Shown here piece by piece: positions 40,367 to 49,737 of a stretch of 64,000 bases of DNA. Numbering within the stretch: position 1 is the stretch's first letter; every line of letters starts with the position of its first letter. This stretch comes from Afifella aestuarii. Its GTDB lineage: Bacteria; Pseudomonadota; Alphaproteobacteria; Rhizobiales; Afifellaceae. Location of the stretch: the NCBI RefSeq assembly GCF_004023665.1, contig NZ_SAUF01000001.1:62001-126000 (forward strand), written 5' to 3'. Below the pieces are notes generated by a model. That model saw only the letters and a program-made list of their open reading frames with translations. It was not told the origin of the DNA and made no database searches. Position numbers and translations under genes: made by a program.

Positions 40367-40601
40367 GGTCTCTCACTTCGATGGTCACGGCGAAAGCGAA
40401 GAAGCCGTCGCGGTCGATATGCTCGCGGGCGACTTCCGCATCGAAGGCGATGCGCGGGTTTTCGTCGTCGGGAATGTTGCGGAGGAAGACGAGATTCTCG
40501 CTGTTGCGAATGCCTTCGGCCTCCTCGCGATGGTCGCCGGCACGCACGGCGACGTAATGATCGCGGTTTTGCAGCGAACGGTAGATCTCAAAATAGGTCA
40601 T
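40356..40601 (-). CDS. Small conserved-looking protein of unknown function inside the trp operon
   Basis: The 81-residue soluble protein starts [19 protein letters not shown] at ATG 40601 with a GGGGGG-rich ribosome site, 10 bases after the trpB stop, and its end overlaps trpA by 11 bases. That tight fit between two trp genes argues for a real, co-translated gene. It is acidic, has no membrane segment and no cysteine, and shows a run of acidic and basic residues ([18 protein letters not shown]). I do not recognise the family. It could be a stand-alone accessory of tryptophan synthase or only a coupling cistron. Confidence 0.72.
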   Translation of the reverse strand: MTYFEIYRSLQNRDHYVAVRAGDHREEAEGIRNSENLVFLRNIPDDENPRIAFDAEVAREHIDRDGFFAFAVTIEVRDHVS

Positions 40602-40611
40602 CGTCCCCCCT

Positions 40612-41859
40612 TCAGATCTCCATATCGAGATGCTCGGCCACAGCGAAGATGTCCTTGTCGCCGCGCCCGCTCATATTCATGACGATGATCTGGTCACGGT
40701 CCATCTGCGGTGCAAGCTTCAGCACATGCGCCAAGGCATGGGCCGGTTCGAGCGCCGGAATGATGCCTTCAAGGCGGGTGCACAGCTGGAAGGCGTCGAG
40801 GGCCTCGCGGTCGGTCGCCGAGACATAGGTGACGCGCCCCGTCTCCTTGAGCCAGGCATGCTCCGGCCCGATGCCCGGATAATCGAGGCCGGCGGAGATC
40901 GAGTGGCCTTCGAGGATCTGGCCGTCCTCGTTCTGCAGAAGATAGGTGCGATTGCCGTGCAGAACGCCGGGCCAGCCGCCGTTCAGAGAGGCAGCATGCC
41001 CGTTCTCCACATCGAGCCCGTGGCCGCCGGCTTCGACGCCGTAGATCTGAACGGCCGGGTCGTCGAGGAAGGGGTGGAAAAGCCCGATCGCGTTCGAGCC
41101 GCCACCGAGACAGGCGACGAGCGCATCGGGAAGCCGGCCTTCCAGGTCCTGAAGCTGGTCCTTCGTCTCATTGCCGATCACCGCCTGAAAATCCCGCACG
41201 AGCTCGGGATAGGGGTGCGGGCCCGCGGCCGTGCCGATGATGTAATAGGTGTCCTCGACATTGGTCACCCAGTCGCGGAGCGCCTCGTTCATGGCGTCCT
41301 TCAAGGTGCCGGCGCCGGCGGTGACGGGTTTCACCTCGGCGCCGAGAAGGCGCATGCGGAAGACGTTCGGCTTCTGCCGTTCCGTATCGGTCTTGCCCAT
41401 ATAGATCGTGCAGGGAAGCCCGAAGCGCGCCGCCACCGTTGCCGAGGCCACGCCATGCTGGCCGGCACCGGTTTCGGCAATGATGCGCGTCTTGCCCATG
41501 CGGCGGGCAAGCAGGATCTGGCCGAGGCAATTGTTGATCTTGTGCGAGCCCGTATGGTTGAGCTCCTCGCGCTTGAAATAGACCTTGGCGCCCCGGCCGA
41601 CGCCCGCTTGTTCGCGCAGATGTTCGGTCAGCCGCTCGGCATAATAAAGCGGGCTCGGTCGGCCGGAATAATGCTTGGCGAGATGCGCAAGCTCGGCCTT
41701 GAATTCCGGATCGGCCTTGGCGCTCTCATAGGCCTCTTCGAGCTCGAGGATATTCGGCATCAAGGTTTCGGCGACGAACCGGCCGCCGAAAATGCCGAAA
41801 TGACCGCGATCGTCCGGGCCGGTGCGGTAGGAATTGGGCTTCATTGCTGGCTCAGCCAT
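40612..41859 (-). CDS. trpB: Tryptophan synthase beta chain
   Basis: TrpB joins indole and serine to tryptophan with PLP. The 415-residue protein has the PLP lysine in HTGSHKINN (Lys107), the phosphate loop [15 protein letters not shown] and [10 protein letters not shown], as in the TrpB1 type that pairs with TrpA. ATG 41859 gives [14 protein letters not shown] 41844 is an alternative. It follows trpF by 30 bases. Confidence 0.97.
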   Translation of the reverse strand: MAEPAMKPNSYRTGPDDRGHFGIFGGRFVAETLMPNILELEEAYESAKADPEFKAELAHLAKHYSGRPSPLYYAERLTEHLREQAGVGRGAKVYFKREELNHTGSHKINNCLGQILLARRMGKTRIIAETGAGQHGVASATVAARFGLPCTIYMGKTDTERQKPNVFRMRLLGAEVKPVTAGAGTLKDAMNEALRDWVTNVEDTYYIIGTAAGPHPYPELVRDFQAVIGNETKDQLQDLEGRLPDALVACLGGGSNAIGLFHPFLDDPAVQIYGVEAGGHGLDVENGHAASLNGGWPGVLHGNRTYLLQNEDGQILEGHSISAGLDYPGIGPEHAWLKETGRVTYVSATDREALDAFQLCTRLEGIIPALEPAHALAHVLKLAPQMDRDQIIVMNMSGRGDKDIFAVAEHLDMEI

Positions 41860-41889
41860 CAGTGCAATACCTTCACAGTCAAACGTTGC

Positions 41890-42597
41890 TCAGGCCGCGG
41901 CGACCGGGGCGGCTTTCGCCGCGGGCCTTGCATCTTTCGCGTCTCCGCGGCGCGCATCATGGGCGCGCACGGCCGCGACGAAACGAGCGATTTCGGCCGG
42001 ATCCTTCACGCCCGGTGCCCGCTCGACACCGGAGGACACATCGACGGCCGAAGCCCTCGTCGCCGCCAAAGCGGCGCCAATGTTGTCGCCATTGAGGCCG
42101 CCCGACAAAAACCACGGCATTCCGGGCGCAAAATCTTCCAGGAGCCGCCAATCGAAAGAGGCGCCGTTGCCGCCCGGCCTCGTCGCCCCTTTCGGCGGGC
42201 GCGCATCAAGGAGCAGACGCTCGACATGGCCGGCGTAAAGGGACGCCCTGTCGAGATCCGCGCGCTCGCCGATACCGAGCGCCTTGAGCGCGCGCAAACC
42301 GAAACGTGAGCGGATTTCCGTCGCACGCTCCGGCGTTTCCGAACCATGCAGCTGGATGAAATCGGGCCTGAGATCGCGCGCGATCTCCTCAATGAGATCG
42401 TCTTGCGCATCAACGGTCAGCGCGACGATGCCCACTCGGCCTCGGGCAGGCGCCGCGAGCTCCGCCGCGCGTGCAATCGACAGCGATCGCGGGCTCTTCG
42501 CGAAGAAGACGAAGCCGATCCAATCGGCGCCGGCAGCAAGCGCCGCGTCGATGTCTTCAGGCTTCGTCAAACCGCAGATTTTGACCTCTGTCTTCAT
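41890..42597 (-). CDS. trpF: Phosphoribosylanthranilate isomerase
   Basis: TrpF carries out the Amadori rearrangement in tryptophan synthesis. The 235-residue TIM barrel has KICGLT (general base Cys8), IQLHGSE, LLLDARP (general acid Asp) and FLSGGLNGDN. It has an alanine-rich C-terminal tail of about 25 residues (DARPAAKAAPVAAA) not usual in the family. ATG 42597 fits the family start; the frame is open further upstream (to 42663) but without family resemblance. Confidence 0.95.
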   Translation of the reverse strand: MKTEVKICGLTKPEDIDAALAAGADWIGFVFFAKSPRSLSIARAAELAAPARGRVGIVALTVDAQDDLIEEIARDLRPDFIQLHGSETPERATEIRSRFGLRALKALGIGERADLDRASLYAGHVERLLLDARPPKGATRPGGNGASFDWRLLEDFAPGMPWFLSGGLNGDNIGAALAATRASAVDVSSGVERAPGVKDPAEIARFVAAVRAHDARRGDAKDARPAAKAAPVAAA

Positions 42598-42659
42598 CGC
42601 CTTCCAGTCGCACGAATCCGCATTCTTGTCCAACGTCAGCAGGGGTTTGCGGCCCCTCA

Positions 42660-43472
42660 TCACCCTTTGTCGGAGGCCTGTTCGGCGGCCATCGCCTCCA
42701 CCGCGGCAACGAGCCGCGTGAGATCCTGCGGCCGCGACAGACGGTGGTCGCCATCACGCACCAGCGTCAGGATCGCATCGTCATAGCAGAGGCGGTCGAG
42801 AAGCGCCTCGGCATGACGCCAGGGGACATCCGTATCGCGCATCCCCTGCAGGATGTGCACCGGACATCCGATCTCGATCGGCTCGGCGGCGAACAGATGC
42901 TTTTCGCCATCCTCGATCAGCTCTCGAGTCAAGATATAGGGTTCGTCGGCATAATCTGAAGGCTGTTCGATGAAGCCCTTCTCGGCCATCTGCGCGCGCT
43001 CCGCCTCGCCGAAATGATCACTCATCAAGGCCTTTGTCATGTCCACAGCGGGGGCGATCAGCACCATGCCGTGAAGCCGGTCCGTTTCGCCGCGTTCGGC
43101 CAGCGCATTCGCCAGAAGAAGGGCGATCCAACCGCCCATGGAGGAGCCTACGACGATCTGCGGGCCTTCGGTGAAGGCCTCGAAAACGGCGAGCGCCTCT
43201 TCGAGCCAGCGCGAGATGGTGCCGTCGCTAAAGGCGCCTCCCGATTCGCCGTGCCCGGAATAATCGAAACGGGTGGCCGCATGGCCGTGCTGCGCCGCCC
43301 AGGCGTCGAGCGCCTCGGCCTTGGAGCCGCGCATGTCGGACCTGAAACCGCCGAGCCAGAAGACGCCGGGCGCGCGAGCGCCCGAACTGCGGCCATTGCG
43401 CCGCAAAACGGCGATCCGGCGCTTTTCTTCGCCCTCCCCCACGGCGAGGCTTTGCAAGTCGGTCTCCGTCAT
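42660..43472 (-). CDS. Alpha/beta hydrolase (carboxylesterase/thioesterase-like)
   Basis: The 270-residue protein shows an alpha/beta hydrolase triad: nucleophile Ser111 in VGSSMGGW, Asp212 in GMRDTDVP and His242 in GDHRLSR. An early FWLGGFRSDM gives the oxyanion region, and RFDYSGHGES follows. It resembles the ABHD10-type palmitoyl-thioesterase and bacterial esterase group; the substrate is not predictable. It lies 62 bases upstream of trpF in the same direction and may share its transcript. No signal peptide. Confidence 0.85.
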   Translation of the reverse strand: MTETDLQSLAVGEGEEKRRIAVLRRNGRSSGARAPGVFWLGGFRSDMRGSKAEALDAWAAQHGHAATRFDYSGHGESGGAFSDGTISRWLEEALAVFEAFTEGPQIVVGSSMGGWIALLLANALAERGETDRLHGMVLIAPAVDMTKALMSDHFGEAERAQMAEKGFIEQPSDYADEPYILTRELIEDGEKHLFAAEPIEIGCPVHILQGMRDTDVPWRHAEALLDRLCYDDAILTLVRDGDHRLSRPQDLTRLVAAVEAMAAEQASDKG

Positions 43473-43568
43473 TCTAAGTCTCGCTCCTCGCAGCTCGGCT
43501 GTGGACTATGGCGCAGGAGGTGCGCCGAGCCCGTGCCGGCGTCAACCCGTCCACAGCCTCTTTCGTTC

Positions 43569-44732
43569 ATGCCAAAAACCATCCTGCAGGTAATCCCCCA
43601 GCTCGAAACCGGCGGCGCAGAGCGCACCGCCGTCGACATGGCCGCGGCCGTCGTCGAGAGCGGAGGGCGAGCCCTCGTCGCCAGCGAAGGCGGGCGCATG
43701 GAAGAAGAGCTGCAGGCGAAGGGCGGGGAAGTGGTGCGGCTGCCGGTCGCCTCGAAGAACCCTTTCGTGATGGCCGCCAATGCCCGCCGTCTCGCCGCTC
43801 TGATCCGCAGGGAGAAGGTCGACCTCGTTCATGCCCGCAGCCGCGCGCCAGCCTGGTCGGCGCTTCTCGCCTGCCGCATGACCGGGGTGCCGTTCGTCAC
43901 CACCTATCACGGCATCTACAATCAGAACGGCGCTGTCAAAGGCCTCTACAATTCCGTGATGGCCCGCGGGACGGAGGTCATCGCCAATTCCGATTTCACC
44001 GCCCGCATCATCATGCAGCGCCATGGCACGCCGCGGGAGCGCATTCGCACGATTTACCGAGGCACCGATCTTGCCCGTTTCGACCCGGCCGCCGTGCCAG
44101 AGGTGCGCATCGCGGCGTTGCGTCAGGCCTGGGATTTGCCGGCGGACCGGCCGGTCATCCTCAACGTGGCGCGCATCACGCAATGGAAGGGCCAGCCGAC
44201 CCTGATCGAGGCGGCGGCGCGGCTTGCAAAGAGCAAGGATTTTCTGCTGGTCCTGGCCGGCGACGCGCAAGGCCGAGAAGCCTATCTCGCCGGGCTGCGC
44301 CGGCAGGTTTCGGAGGCGGGGCTCAGCGAACGCGTGCGCATTCCCGGTCATTGCGACGACGTGCCGGCAGCGCTTGCGCTCGCCTCGGTGGCGGTCGTCG
44401 CCTCCGTCGAGGCGGAAGCCTTCGGGCGCTTCGCGGTCGAAGCTCAGGCCATGGGCGTCCCCGCCATCGTCACCGATCTCGGTCCGTCGCGGGAGACGGT
44501 GCTCGCCCCGCCGGAGGCCGGAGAGGCGGAGAGAACCGGCTGGCGCGTGCCGGCGGGCGATGCCACAGCACTTGCTGCCGCCCTTGACCACGCGCTTTCC
44601 CTTACCCATCTGGAGATCGACGATCTGGCACGACGCGCCAGATCCCACGCGTCGCGTTTTTCCCTCGATGCGATGACCCGGGAGACGCTGGCGCTTTACG
44701 AAGAAGTTCTGTCGAGAGGCGCAAAAACCTAG
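43569..44732 (+). CDS. Glycosyltransferase family 4 protein
   Basis: The 387-residue GT-B protein starts MPKTILQVIPQLETGGAERT, typical of GT4 (GxxGAER loop). It has YHGIYNQNGAVKGLYN, NVARITQWKGQPTLIEA and the nucleotide-sugar site ASVEAEAFGRFAVEAQAMG (EX7E-type). It probably adds a sugar to a lipopolysaccharide or other surface glycan on the cytoplasmic face. No ribosome site is obvious before ATG 43569, so translation may be weak. An upstream frame is open in the antisense of the hydrolase gene but is not family-like. It is divergent from the hydrolase gene. Confidence 0.9.
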   Translation: MPKTILQVIPQLETGGAERTAVDMAAAVVESGGRALVASEGGRMEEELQAKGGEVVRLPVASKNPFVMAANARRLAALIRREKVDLVHARSRAPAWSALLACRMTGVPFVTTYHGIYNQNGAVKGLYNSVMARGTEVIANSDFTARIIMQRHGTPRERIRTIYRGTDLARFDPAAVPEVRIAALRQAWDLPADRPVILNVARITQWKGQPTLIEAAARLAKSKDFLLVLAGDAQGREAYLAGLRRQVSEAGLSERVRIPGHCDDVPAALALASVAVVASVEAEAFGRFAVEAQAMGVPAIVTDLGPSRETVLAPPEAGEAERTGWRVPAGDATALAAALDHALSLTHLEIDDLARRARSHASRFSLDAMTRETLALYEEVLSRGAKT

Positions 44733-44793
44733 GACAGATTCCGGCGGGTTGGCCCTGCGACCTTGTTTCGATGAGGTTTTTCTCGGCCCTGCG

Positions 44794-44822
44794 TTCCGAT
44801 TTACGTCTCGAAATGCTATTAT
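44794..44822 (+). promoter_or_regulatory. Candidate promoter of infC
   Basis: TTCCGA (44794-44799), 17 bases, TATTAT (44817-44822), about 70 bases upstream of the infC start. The -10 is good and the -35 weak. Confidence 0.4.
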
Positions 44823-44891
44823 GCCCGCCCAGCGCGGCTTGCGAGCCCGCTCCAAGCCTGCAAGACAGCAATTATATAAGGAGAGCTGACC

Positions 44892-45647
44892 ATTCGCAGA
44901 CCCCATCGTGCGCCACCTCCGGTGAAGGAGGGGCCCCGCGTCAACGACGAGATCCGGCTTCCCGAGATCCAGTTGATCGATCATGAAGGCACTAATCACG
45001 GCGTCATTTCCACGGACGAGGCCAAGGCCATCGCCGCGGAAGCGGGGCTTGATCTCGTCGAGATCTCGCCCAATCAGCGACCGCCCGTCTGCAAGATTCT
45101 GGACTACGGCAAGTTCAAATACATCTCGCAGAAGAAAGCCTCTGAGGCGCGCAAGAAGCAGAAGACCGTCGACGTCAAAGAAGTGAAGATGCGGCCGAAC
45201 ATCGACACGCACGATTACGAAGTGAAAATGCGCAATGCGCGCCGCTTCGTCGAGGACGGCGACAAGGTCAAAGTGACGATGCGCTTCCGTGGGCGCGAAA
45301 TGGCGCACCAGGAACTCGGGCTGCAAGTCCTCAACCAGGTTCGTGACGAGCTGGAAGACCTTTCCAGGGTGGAACATGCCCCCAAGATGGAAGGTCGCCA
45401 GATGATCATGATCCTGGGCCCTGATCCGCGGAAGATCGCCGCTCTGCAAAAGGCGCAGAAGGAAGCCGAGAAGGCTCGCAAGCGCGAGGAACGCCTCGCC
45501 GCGCAGCGGGACGGCAACGCATCGGATGACGCCGAAGAGCCTGAGATGGAGGCCGAAGATCCCGAGCTCGACGCCGATGAGGCGAACGAGACGGAGTCGG
45601 AGGACGATACCGATCGGCAGACGGCTCAGGCGGCAGCCGAGGCATAA
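44892..45647 (+). CDS. infC: Translation initiation factor IF-3, AUU start codon
   Basis: IF-3 binds the 30S subunit and checks the start codon. The protein begins at ATT 44892 (Ile codon read as Met), giving [19 protein letters not shown], 8 bases after AAGGAG. The AUU start is the known basis of IF-3 autoregulation. The two-domain body has [23 protein letters not shown] and [14 protein letters not shown]. About 55 extra residues at the C-terminus are very acidic ([17 protein letters not shown]), longer than in E. coli. The total is 251 residues. GTG or ATG starts downstream would cut conserved sequence. Confidence 0.93.
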   Translation: MRRPHRAPPPVKEGPRVNDEIRLPEIQLIDHEGTNHGVISTDEAKAIAAEAGLDLVEISPNQRPPVCKILDYGKFKYISQKKASEARKKQKTVDVKEVKMRPNIDTHDYEVKMRNARRFVEDGDKVKVTMRFRGREMAHQELGLQVLNQVRDELEDLSRVEHAPKMEGRQMIMILGPDPRKIAALQKAQKEAEKARKREERLAAQRDGNASDDAEEPEMEAEDPELDADEANETESEDDTDRQTAQAAAEA

Positions 45648-46013
45648 CCGAAAGACCCGGCCCTACGCCCCCGCAAGGCCATCTTGCCTGCGTGCGGCGG
45701 TCGGGCAGCTTCTTTCGAGCGAGAACCGGGGTTATGGCGGCGTGCGGCATGTCTGTTGCCGGGCCGCCGCATCATCGGCTTGCGGCGGCTGACGGCTCGG
45801 CGGAGCCGCAGTGATCCTCTCGTGACAATCGGCAGGGGCGGCGCCCTTGCCTTTAATTTTGCGCTTATCTATAAGCGCGCCTGCCGGATCGCCCGGCTAT
45901 CTGCCTTCGGGCGGATTGGGCATGCCGTGGCGATCCAGAAAGCTCATACATGAGCCGATCAGGGATGGGCTCCGCATCCGGCGGGGCCTCTTCCTTATGG
46001 AAAGGAGAGCAAA
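45648..46013 (+). promoter_or_regulatory. infC-rpmI gap with strong promoter overlapped by a palindrome
   Basis: This 366-base stretch shows no gene. A well-formed promoter is TTGCCT (45847-45852), 17 bases, TATAAG (45870-45875). A perfect dyad GCGCTTA-TCTA-TAAGCGC (45861-45878) covers its -10 region and could be an operator or an RNA hairpin at the transcript start. About 135 bases of leader precede rpmI, with GGAAAGGAG at the ribosome site. I saw no recognised L20 leader fold, though such leaders vary. The first half (45650-45800) is G+C-rich with short inverted repeats such as GGCTC-GGCG-GAGCC. Confidence 0.5.
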
Positions 46014-46214
46014 ATGCCCAAGATGAAAACGAAAGCGGGCGCTAAAAAGCGCTTCAAATTTACCGCCTCCGGCAAGATCAAAGTGGGCGCGGCCGGCAAG
46101 CGCCACGGCATGATCAAGCGCACGACGAAATTCATCCGCAGCGCGCGGGGCACGATGGTGCTCAGCGACCAGGATACGAAGATCGTCAAAAAATACATGC
46201 CCTACCAGCGTTAA
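46014..46214 (+). CDS. rpmI: 50S ribosomal protein L35
   Basis: The 66-residue basic protein starts [20 protein letters not shown] and contains the L35 signature (KxKTxxxxxKRFK). It ends [15 protein letters not shown] precedes the ATG. It is followed by rplT after 12 bases; both sit behind the promoter at 45847. Confidence 0.97.
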   Translation: MPKMKTKAGAKKRFKFTASGKIKVGAAGKRHGMIKRTTKFIRSARGTMVLSDQDTKIVKKYMPYQR

Positions 46215-46226
46215 GGAGAGCGGATC

Positions 46227-46628
46227 ATGGCACGTGTGAAACGCGGCGTGACGGCTCACGCCAGGCACAAAAAGGTCATCAAGCAGGCGAAGGGCTATTA
46301 TGGCCGTCGCAAGTCGACCTTCCGCGCCGCCAAGCAGGCGGTGGAAAAGGCCAACCAGTACGCCTATCGCGATCGGCGCGCGAAGAAGCGCAATTTCCGC
46401 GCTTTGTGGATCCAGCGCATCAATGCCGCTGCGCGCCTCAACGGTCTCACCTATGGTCGCCTGATCGACGGGCTCAGCAAGGCGGGCATCGAAGTCGACC
46501 GCAAAGTCCTGTCCGATATCGCCATCCATGAGCCGGAAGCGTTCACGGCACTCGCCAACAAGGCGAAGGATGCGCTCGCTTATCTCAAGGACCATACGCC
46601 GAACGAGTTCGAGGCCGCCGTCCGCTGA
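46227..46628 (+). CDS. rplT: 50S ribosomal protein L20
   Basis: L20 binds 23S rRNA early in assembly and often represses its own operon. The 133-residue protein starts [20 protein letters not shown] and has the signature [18 protein letters not shown]. The normal length is about 118; there is a longer tail ([16 protein letters not shown]). A terminator follows 27 bases downstream. Confidence 0.97.
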   Translation: MARVKRGVTAHARHKKVIKQAKGYYGRRKSTFRAAKQAVEKANQYAYRDRRAKKRNFRALWIQRINAAARLNGLTYGRLIDGLSKAGIEVDRKVLSDIAIHEPEAFTALANKAKDALAYLKDHTPNEFEAAVR

Positions 46629-46654
46629 CGCCGGTTCAAGCATTCGATATCCAA

Positions 46655-46678
46655 GGGCGGCCACGGGCCGCCCTTTTT
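46655..46678 (+). terminator. Intrinsic terminator after rplT
   Basis: GGGCGGCC (46655-46662), loop ACG, GGCCGCCC (46666-46673), then TTTTT. It separates rpmI-rplT from pheS. A further dyad AGAAAAG-N8-CTTTTCT lies at 46715-46736 in the pheS leader. Confidence 0.9.
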
Positions 46679-46769
46679 CGTTGCGGCGGTTTCCGAACCG
46701 CCCACGCTTGCGTCAGAAAAGCGAGAGGTCTTTTCTCCGGCGCGCGATGACGCTAGAGCGGTTCCCACC

Positions 46770-47852
46770 ATGACCGAAGACAACGATCTCGTCGCGCTGG
46801 AGCGCGATATCCTCGAGCGCATCGACACCGCAGAGAACGAGGCGGCGCTGGAAGACGCGCGCATCGCCTCGCTCGGCAAGAAAGGTGTCGTCTCGGAACG
46901 CCTCAAAGGGCTCGGCAAGATGACGCCGGAGGAGCGCCAGGTCGCAGGCCCCGCCCTCAACGGCCTCAAGGCGCGCATCACCGAGAAGATCGAGGCGCGG
47001 CGCAGCGTTTTGAAAGAGAAGGCGCTGACACAGCGGCTGAAGAGCGAGACGATCGACGTCACGCTGCCGGCACGTCCCGAACAGCGCGGCACCATCCACC
47101 CGACCACGCAGGTCTGGCAGGAAGTGATCGCCATCTTCGCCGATATGGGTTTCTCGGTCGCCGAGGGGCCGCACATTGAGAGCGACTGGTACAATTTCGG
47201 CGCGCTTAACATTCCGCCGGAGCATCCGGCCCGGCAGGAGATGGACACCTTCTATCTGAAGCCGAAGGAAGACGGCTCGCGCATGGTGCTGCGCACGCAC
47301 ACCTCGCCCGTGCAGATCCGCACGATGGAAAACGAGACGCCGCCGATCCGCATCATTGCGCCGGGACGCACCTTCCGCTCCGATTCCGATCGCACGCACA
47401 CGCCGATGTTCCATCAGATCGAGGGTCTCGTCATCGACGAGACCACGCATATGGGCCATCTGAAGGGCACGCTGGAAGCCTTCTGCAAAGCCTTCTTCGA
47501 GGTGGACGACGTGAAGATGCGTTTCCGCCCGTCGCATTTTCCCTTCACCGAACCTTCGATGGAGATCGATATCGGCTGCCATTGGGAGGGCGGGGAGCTG
47601 AAGATCGGCGAGGGCGATGACTGGCTGGAGATTCTGGGCTCCGGCATGGTCCATCCGAACGTGATCCGTGCCGGCGGTCTCGACCCTGAAAAGTATCAGG
47701 GCTTCGCCTTCGGCATGGGGCTCGACCGCATCGCCATGCTGAAATACGGCATTCCGGATCTGCGCGCCTTCTTCGAGGCGGATCTCAGATGGCTCCGGCA
47801 TTATGGCTTTGCCGCGCTCGACATGCCGAGCGTTGCCGAGGGCTTGAGTTGA
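46770..47852 (+). CDS. pheS: Phenylalanyl-tRNA synthetase alpha subunit
   Basis: PheS holds the active site of the alpha2-beta2 enzyme. The 360-residue protein has the N-terminal tRNA-binding coiled coil, class II motif 2 ([20 protein letters not shown]), [16 protein letters not shown] and motif 3 [18 protein letters not shown]. Its beta subunit gene pheT is not adjacent but 1.9 kb downstream, beyond a lipoprotein gene and a chemoreceptor gene. Confidence 0.96.
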   Translation: MTEDNDLVALERDILERIDTAENEAALEDARIASLGKKGVVSERLKGLGKMTPEERQVAGPALNGLKARITEKIEARRSVLKEKALTQRLKSETIDVTLPARPEQRGTIHPTTQVWQEVIAIFADMGFSVAEGPHIESDWYNFGALNIPPEHPARQEMDTFYLKPKEDGSRMVLRTHTSPVQIRTMENETPPIRIIAPGRTFRSDSDRTHTPMFHQIEGLVIDETTHMGHLKGTLEAFCKAFFEVDDVKMRFRPSHFPFTEPSMEIDIGCHWEGGELKIGEGDDWLEILGSGMVHPNVIRAGGLDPEKYQGFAFGMGLDRIAMLKYGIPDLRAFFEADLRWLRHYGFAALDMPSVAEGLS

Positions 47853-47863
47853 AGCACCAGGGG

Positions 47864-48019
47864 GTGCGACTTCTCCCCCTCTTCTGCCTGATCCTCAGCC
47901 TTACAGCCTGCCAGACTGCGCCGGCTCCCTCATCGGCGTCCGAGGACGCCGTCACTGTGGGCAATTGGACCGTTCGCACCGGCGCAGCGGTTCGTGTCGA
48001 CGCTGTCTATTCGAAGTGA
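47864..48019 (+). CDS. Small predicted lipoprotein
   Basis: A 51-residue product starting at GTG 47864 (or TTG 47849, overlapping the pheS stop) reads MRLLPLFCLILSLTACQTAP. This is a signal peptide with lipobox LTAC; the mature lipoprotein starts at that Cys and has only about 35 residues (Ala/Pro/Ser-rich, then VGNWTVRTGAAV). AGGGG lies just before the GTG. It is too short for a known fold. Function unknown; the lipobox and spacing support a real gene. Confidence 0.6.
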   Translation: MRLLPLFCLILSLTACQTAPAPSSASEDAVTVGNWTVRTGAAVRVDAVYSK

Positions 48020-48117
48020 TCCAGTAAAACTCCTCCTCTGGTCGCGTCGCAAGCTTCGCACAACCTGCCGATGTGCATTTTTCCCGCGCAGTCCGCCCTT
48101 CCCCCCGGCGGAGAGCG

Positions 48118-49467
48118 ATGGGAAATCACATTATGGAAACAGAATCCGCGCTGCGTGAGCGGCTCTCCTTTCTCAACATCGGACAAGAGGAGCGCGATCA
48201 GCTGCACGCGATGTGGCCGCTGATCGAACCGGCTCTGCCGGGAATCATTCACCGGTTCTACGACCATGTCGGCAAGGTCCCGCATCTGAAGGAGATGATG
48301 GGCAACAAGCAGGATCGGCTCGTCGGTCTCCAGGCCGGGCATTGGGGGCACCTCTTTTCGGGTGCCTTCGACGATGCCTATTTCGCCTCCATTCGGCGCA
48401 TCGGCCTCATTCATCATAAAATCGGGCTCGAGCCACGCTGGTATATCGGCGGTTACGCCTTCGTTCTCAACGAACTCGTCCGCCATATCACGTCGCTGGG
48501 CCGGGTCGGTCGCCGCACCCGCAACCACTGGCTGACCACGATGAACAAGGCGGTGATGCTCGACATGGACATCGCCATCTCCGTCTATGAAGAGGTCCTC
48601 ATCGAGGAGCGCCAGCGCCGCGGGGCTGCGCTCGCCGAGGCGATCACGGCCTTCTCGGTAGCCGTGGAAGAAAGCCTCTCGGTGTCGCGCCAGGCCAATC
48701 TCGACCTGTCGACGAGTGCGGAAACCCTTGACGGTACGACCGGATCGGCGAGCGCGCTTGCGACACAGGTGGTGGCCGCGGCAGAACAGACGGCCTCGAA
48801 CATGCAGGCAGGCGCGGCGGCCGCCGAACAGCTCGCCGCCTCCGTCCGCGAAATCGCCGAACATGCCGGACGCTCGGCGAAAATCGTCTCAAGTGCGGTT
48901 GTCGGCACCAAGACGACGAGACAATCGGTCTCTGGGCTCGCCGGGCATGCGCGCCAGATCGGCGCCGTCGTCGATCTCATCAACCAGATCGCGTCGCAAA
49001 CCAATCTCCTGGCGCTGAACGCCACGATCGAGGCCGCCCGTGCCGGCGAGGCCGGCAAAGGCTTTGCCGTCGTCGCCCAGGAGGTGAAAGCGCTCGCCGG
49101 GCAGACCGCCAAGGCGACCACGGAGATCGTCGGGCTCGTCACCGCCATCCAGTCCGCGACGCAGGAGACGGAAGATTCCATCGGCGACATCAGCCGCATC
49201 ATCGAGGAAGTGAGCGAGACGGCCACGGCGATCTCGGCCGCAGTCGAAGAGCAGAACGCGGCCACCGCCGATATCGCCAACAACGTGAATCAGACCGCGG
49301 ACAATGCGCGCTCGGTGGTGGAGAGCATGGAGATCCTCAATTCCTCCACGACGAACGCCGCCAATGTCGCCCATCGGGTCAAGATGGCGAAGGACACCCT
49401 CGACAGGGAGCTCGGCCGGCTGCAGGGCGACATCTCAAAGTTTCTGGAAACGGCGCAGGCCGCCTGA
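48118..49467 (+). CDS. Globin-coupled soluble chemoreceptor (HemAT-like methyl-accepting protein)
   Basis: The 449-residue protein has an N-terminal sensor globin (about residues 1-180) with proximal His99 in [16 protein letters not shown], the family signature of heme-binding globin-coupled sensors. A chemotaxis signalling coiled coil follows, with the conserved tip region ([20 protein letters not shown], then [19 protein letters not shown]). There is no membrane segment, so it is cytosolic and likely senses oxygen for aerotaxis. No CheB/CheR tether pentapeptide is present at the end. ATG 48118 has GGAGAG upstream; ATG 48133 is the alternative. It lies between pheS and pheT. Confidence 0.9.
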   Translation: MGNHIMETESALRERLSFLNIGQEERDQLHAMWPLIEPALPGIIHRFYDHVGKVPHLKEMMGNKQDRLVGLQAGHWGHLFSGAFDDAYFASIRRIGLIHHKIGLEPRWYIGGYAFVLNELVRHITSLGRVGRRTRNHWLTTMNKAVMLDMDIAISVYEEVLIEERQRRGAALAEAITAFSVAVEESLSVSRQANLDLSTSAETLDGTTGSASALATQVVAAAEQTASNMQAGAAAAEQLAASVREIAEHAGRSAKIVSSAVVGTKTTRQSVSGLAGHARQIGAVVDLINQIASQTNLLALNATIEAARAGEAGKGFAVVAQEVKALAGQTAKATTEIVGLVTAIQSATQETEDSIGDISRIIEEVSETATAISAAVEEQNAATADIANNVNQTADNARSVVESMEILNSSTTNAANVAHRVKMAKDTLDRELGRLQGDISKFLETAQAA

Positions 49468-49479
49468 GCCCAGCAGCCC

Positions 49480-49503
49480 AGGGCGGCGGAGTTCGGCCGC
49501 CCT
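49480..49503 (+). repeat. Hairpin after the chemoreceptor gene
   Basis: AGGGCGGC (49480-49487) pairs with GCCGCCCT (49496-49503) over an 8-base loop, 12 bases after the stop. No T-run follows; it may end or stabilise the transcript. Confidence 0.5.
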
Positions 49504-49589
49504 CTCCGGCCTTTCAAAACTGCTGCGGTGAGCCGACACTCGAGCGCATGCACGCGCTGAGATTTGGCCGCTGCTCCAACGGAACACCA

Positions 49590-49625
49590 GAAAACCGGCG
49601 TCGCCTGCAGACGACGCCGGTTTTC
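49590..49625. terminator. Strong hairpin terminator upstream of pheT
   Basis: GAAAACCGGCGTCG (49590-49603) pairs perfectly over 14 bases with CGACGCCGGTTTTC (49612-49625). The AAAA/TTTT ends make it work in both directions. The 326-base gap 49468-49793 otherwise shows no gene. Confidence 0.8.
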
Positions 49626-49737
49626 ATGATGACAGAGAGGCTCTCCCCGGCACGGATCGCGCCTTCCCGAACCCTGCCGACAAGCGTTTCTCGGTCGCTC
49701 TTCGTTGCTGTCGCGACACCTCGCCTGCCTGCCGACC

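Noticed and set aside
43014-43568. N-terminal extension of the glycosyltransferase (to 43014)
   Set aside because: The frame is open but lies antisense to the hydrolase gene and does not resemble the GT4 family; the family N-terminus begins at 43569.
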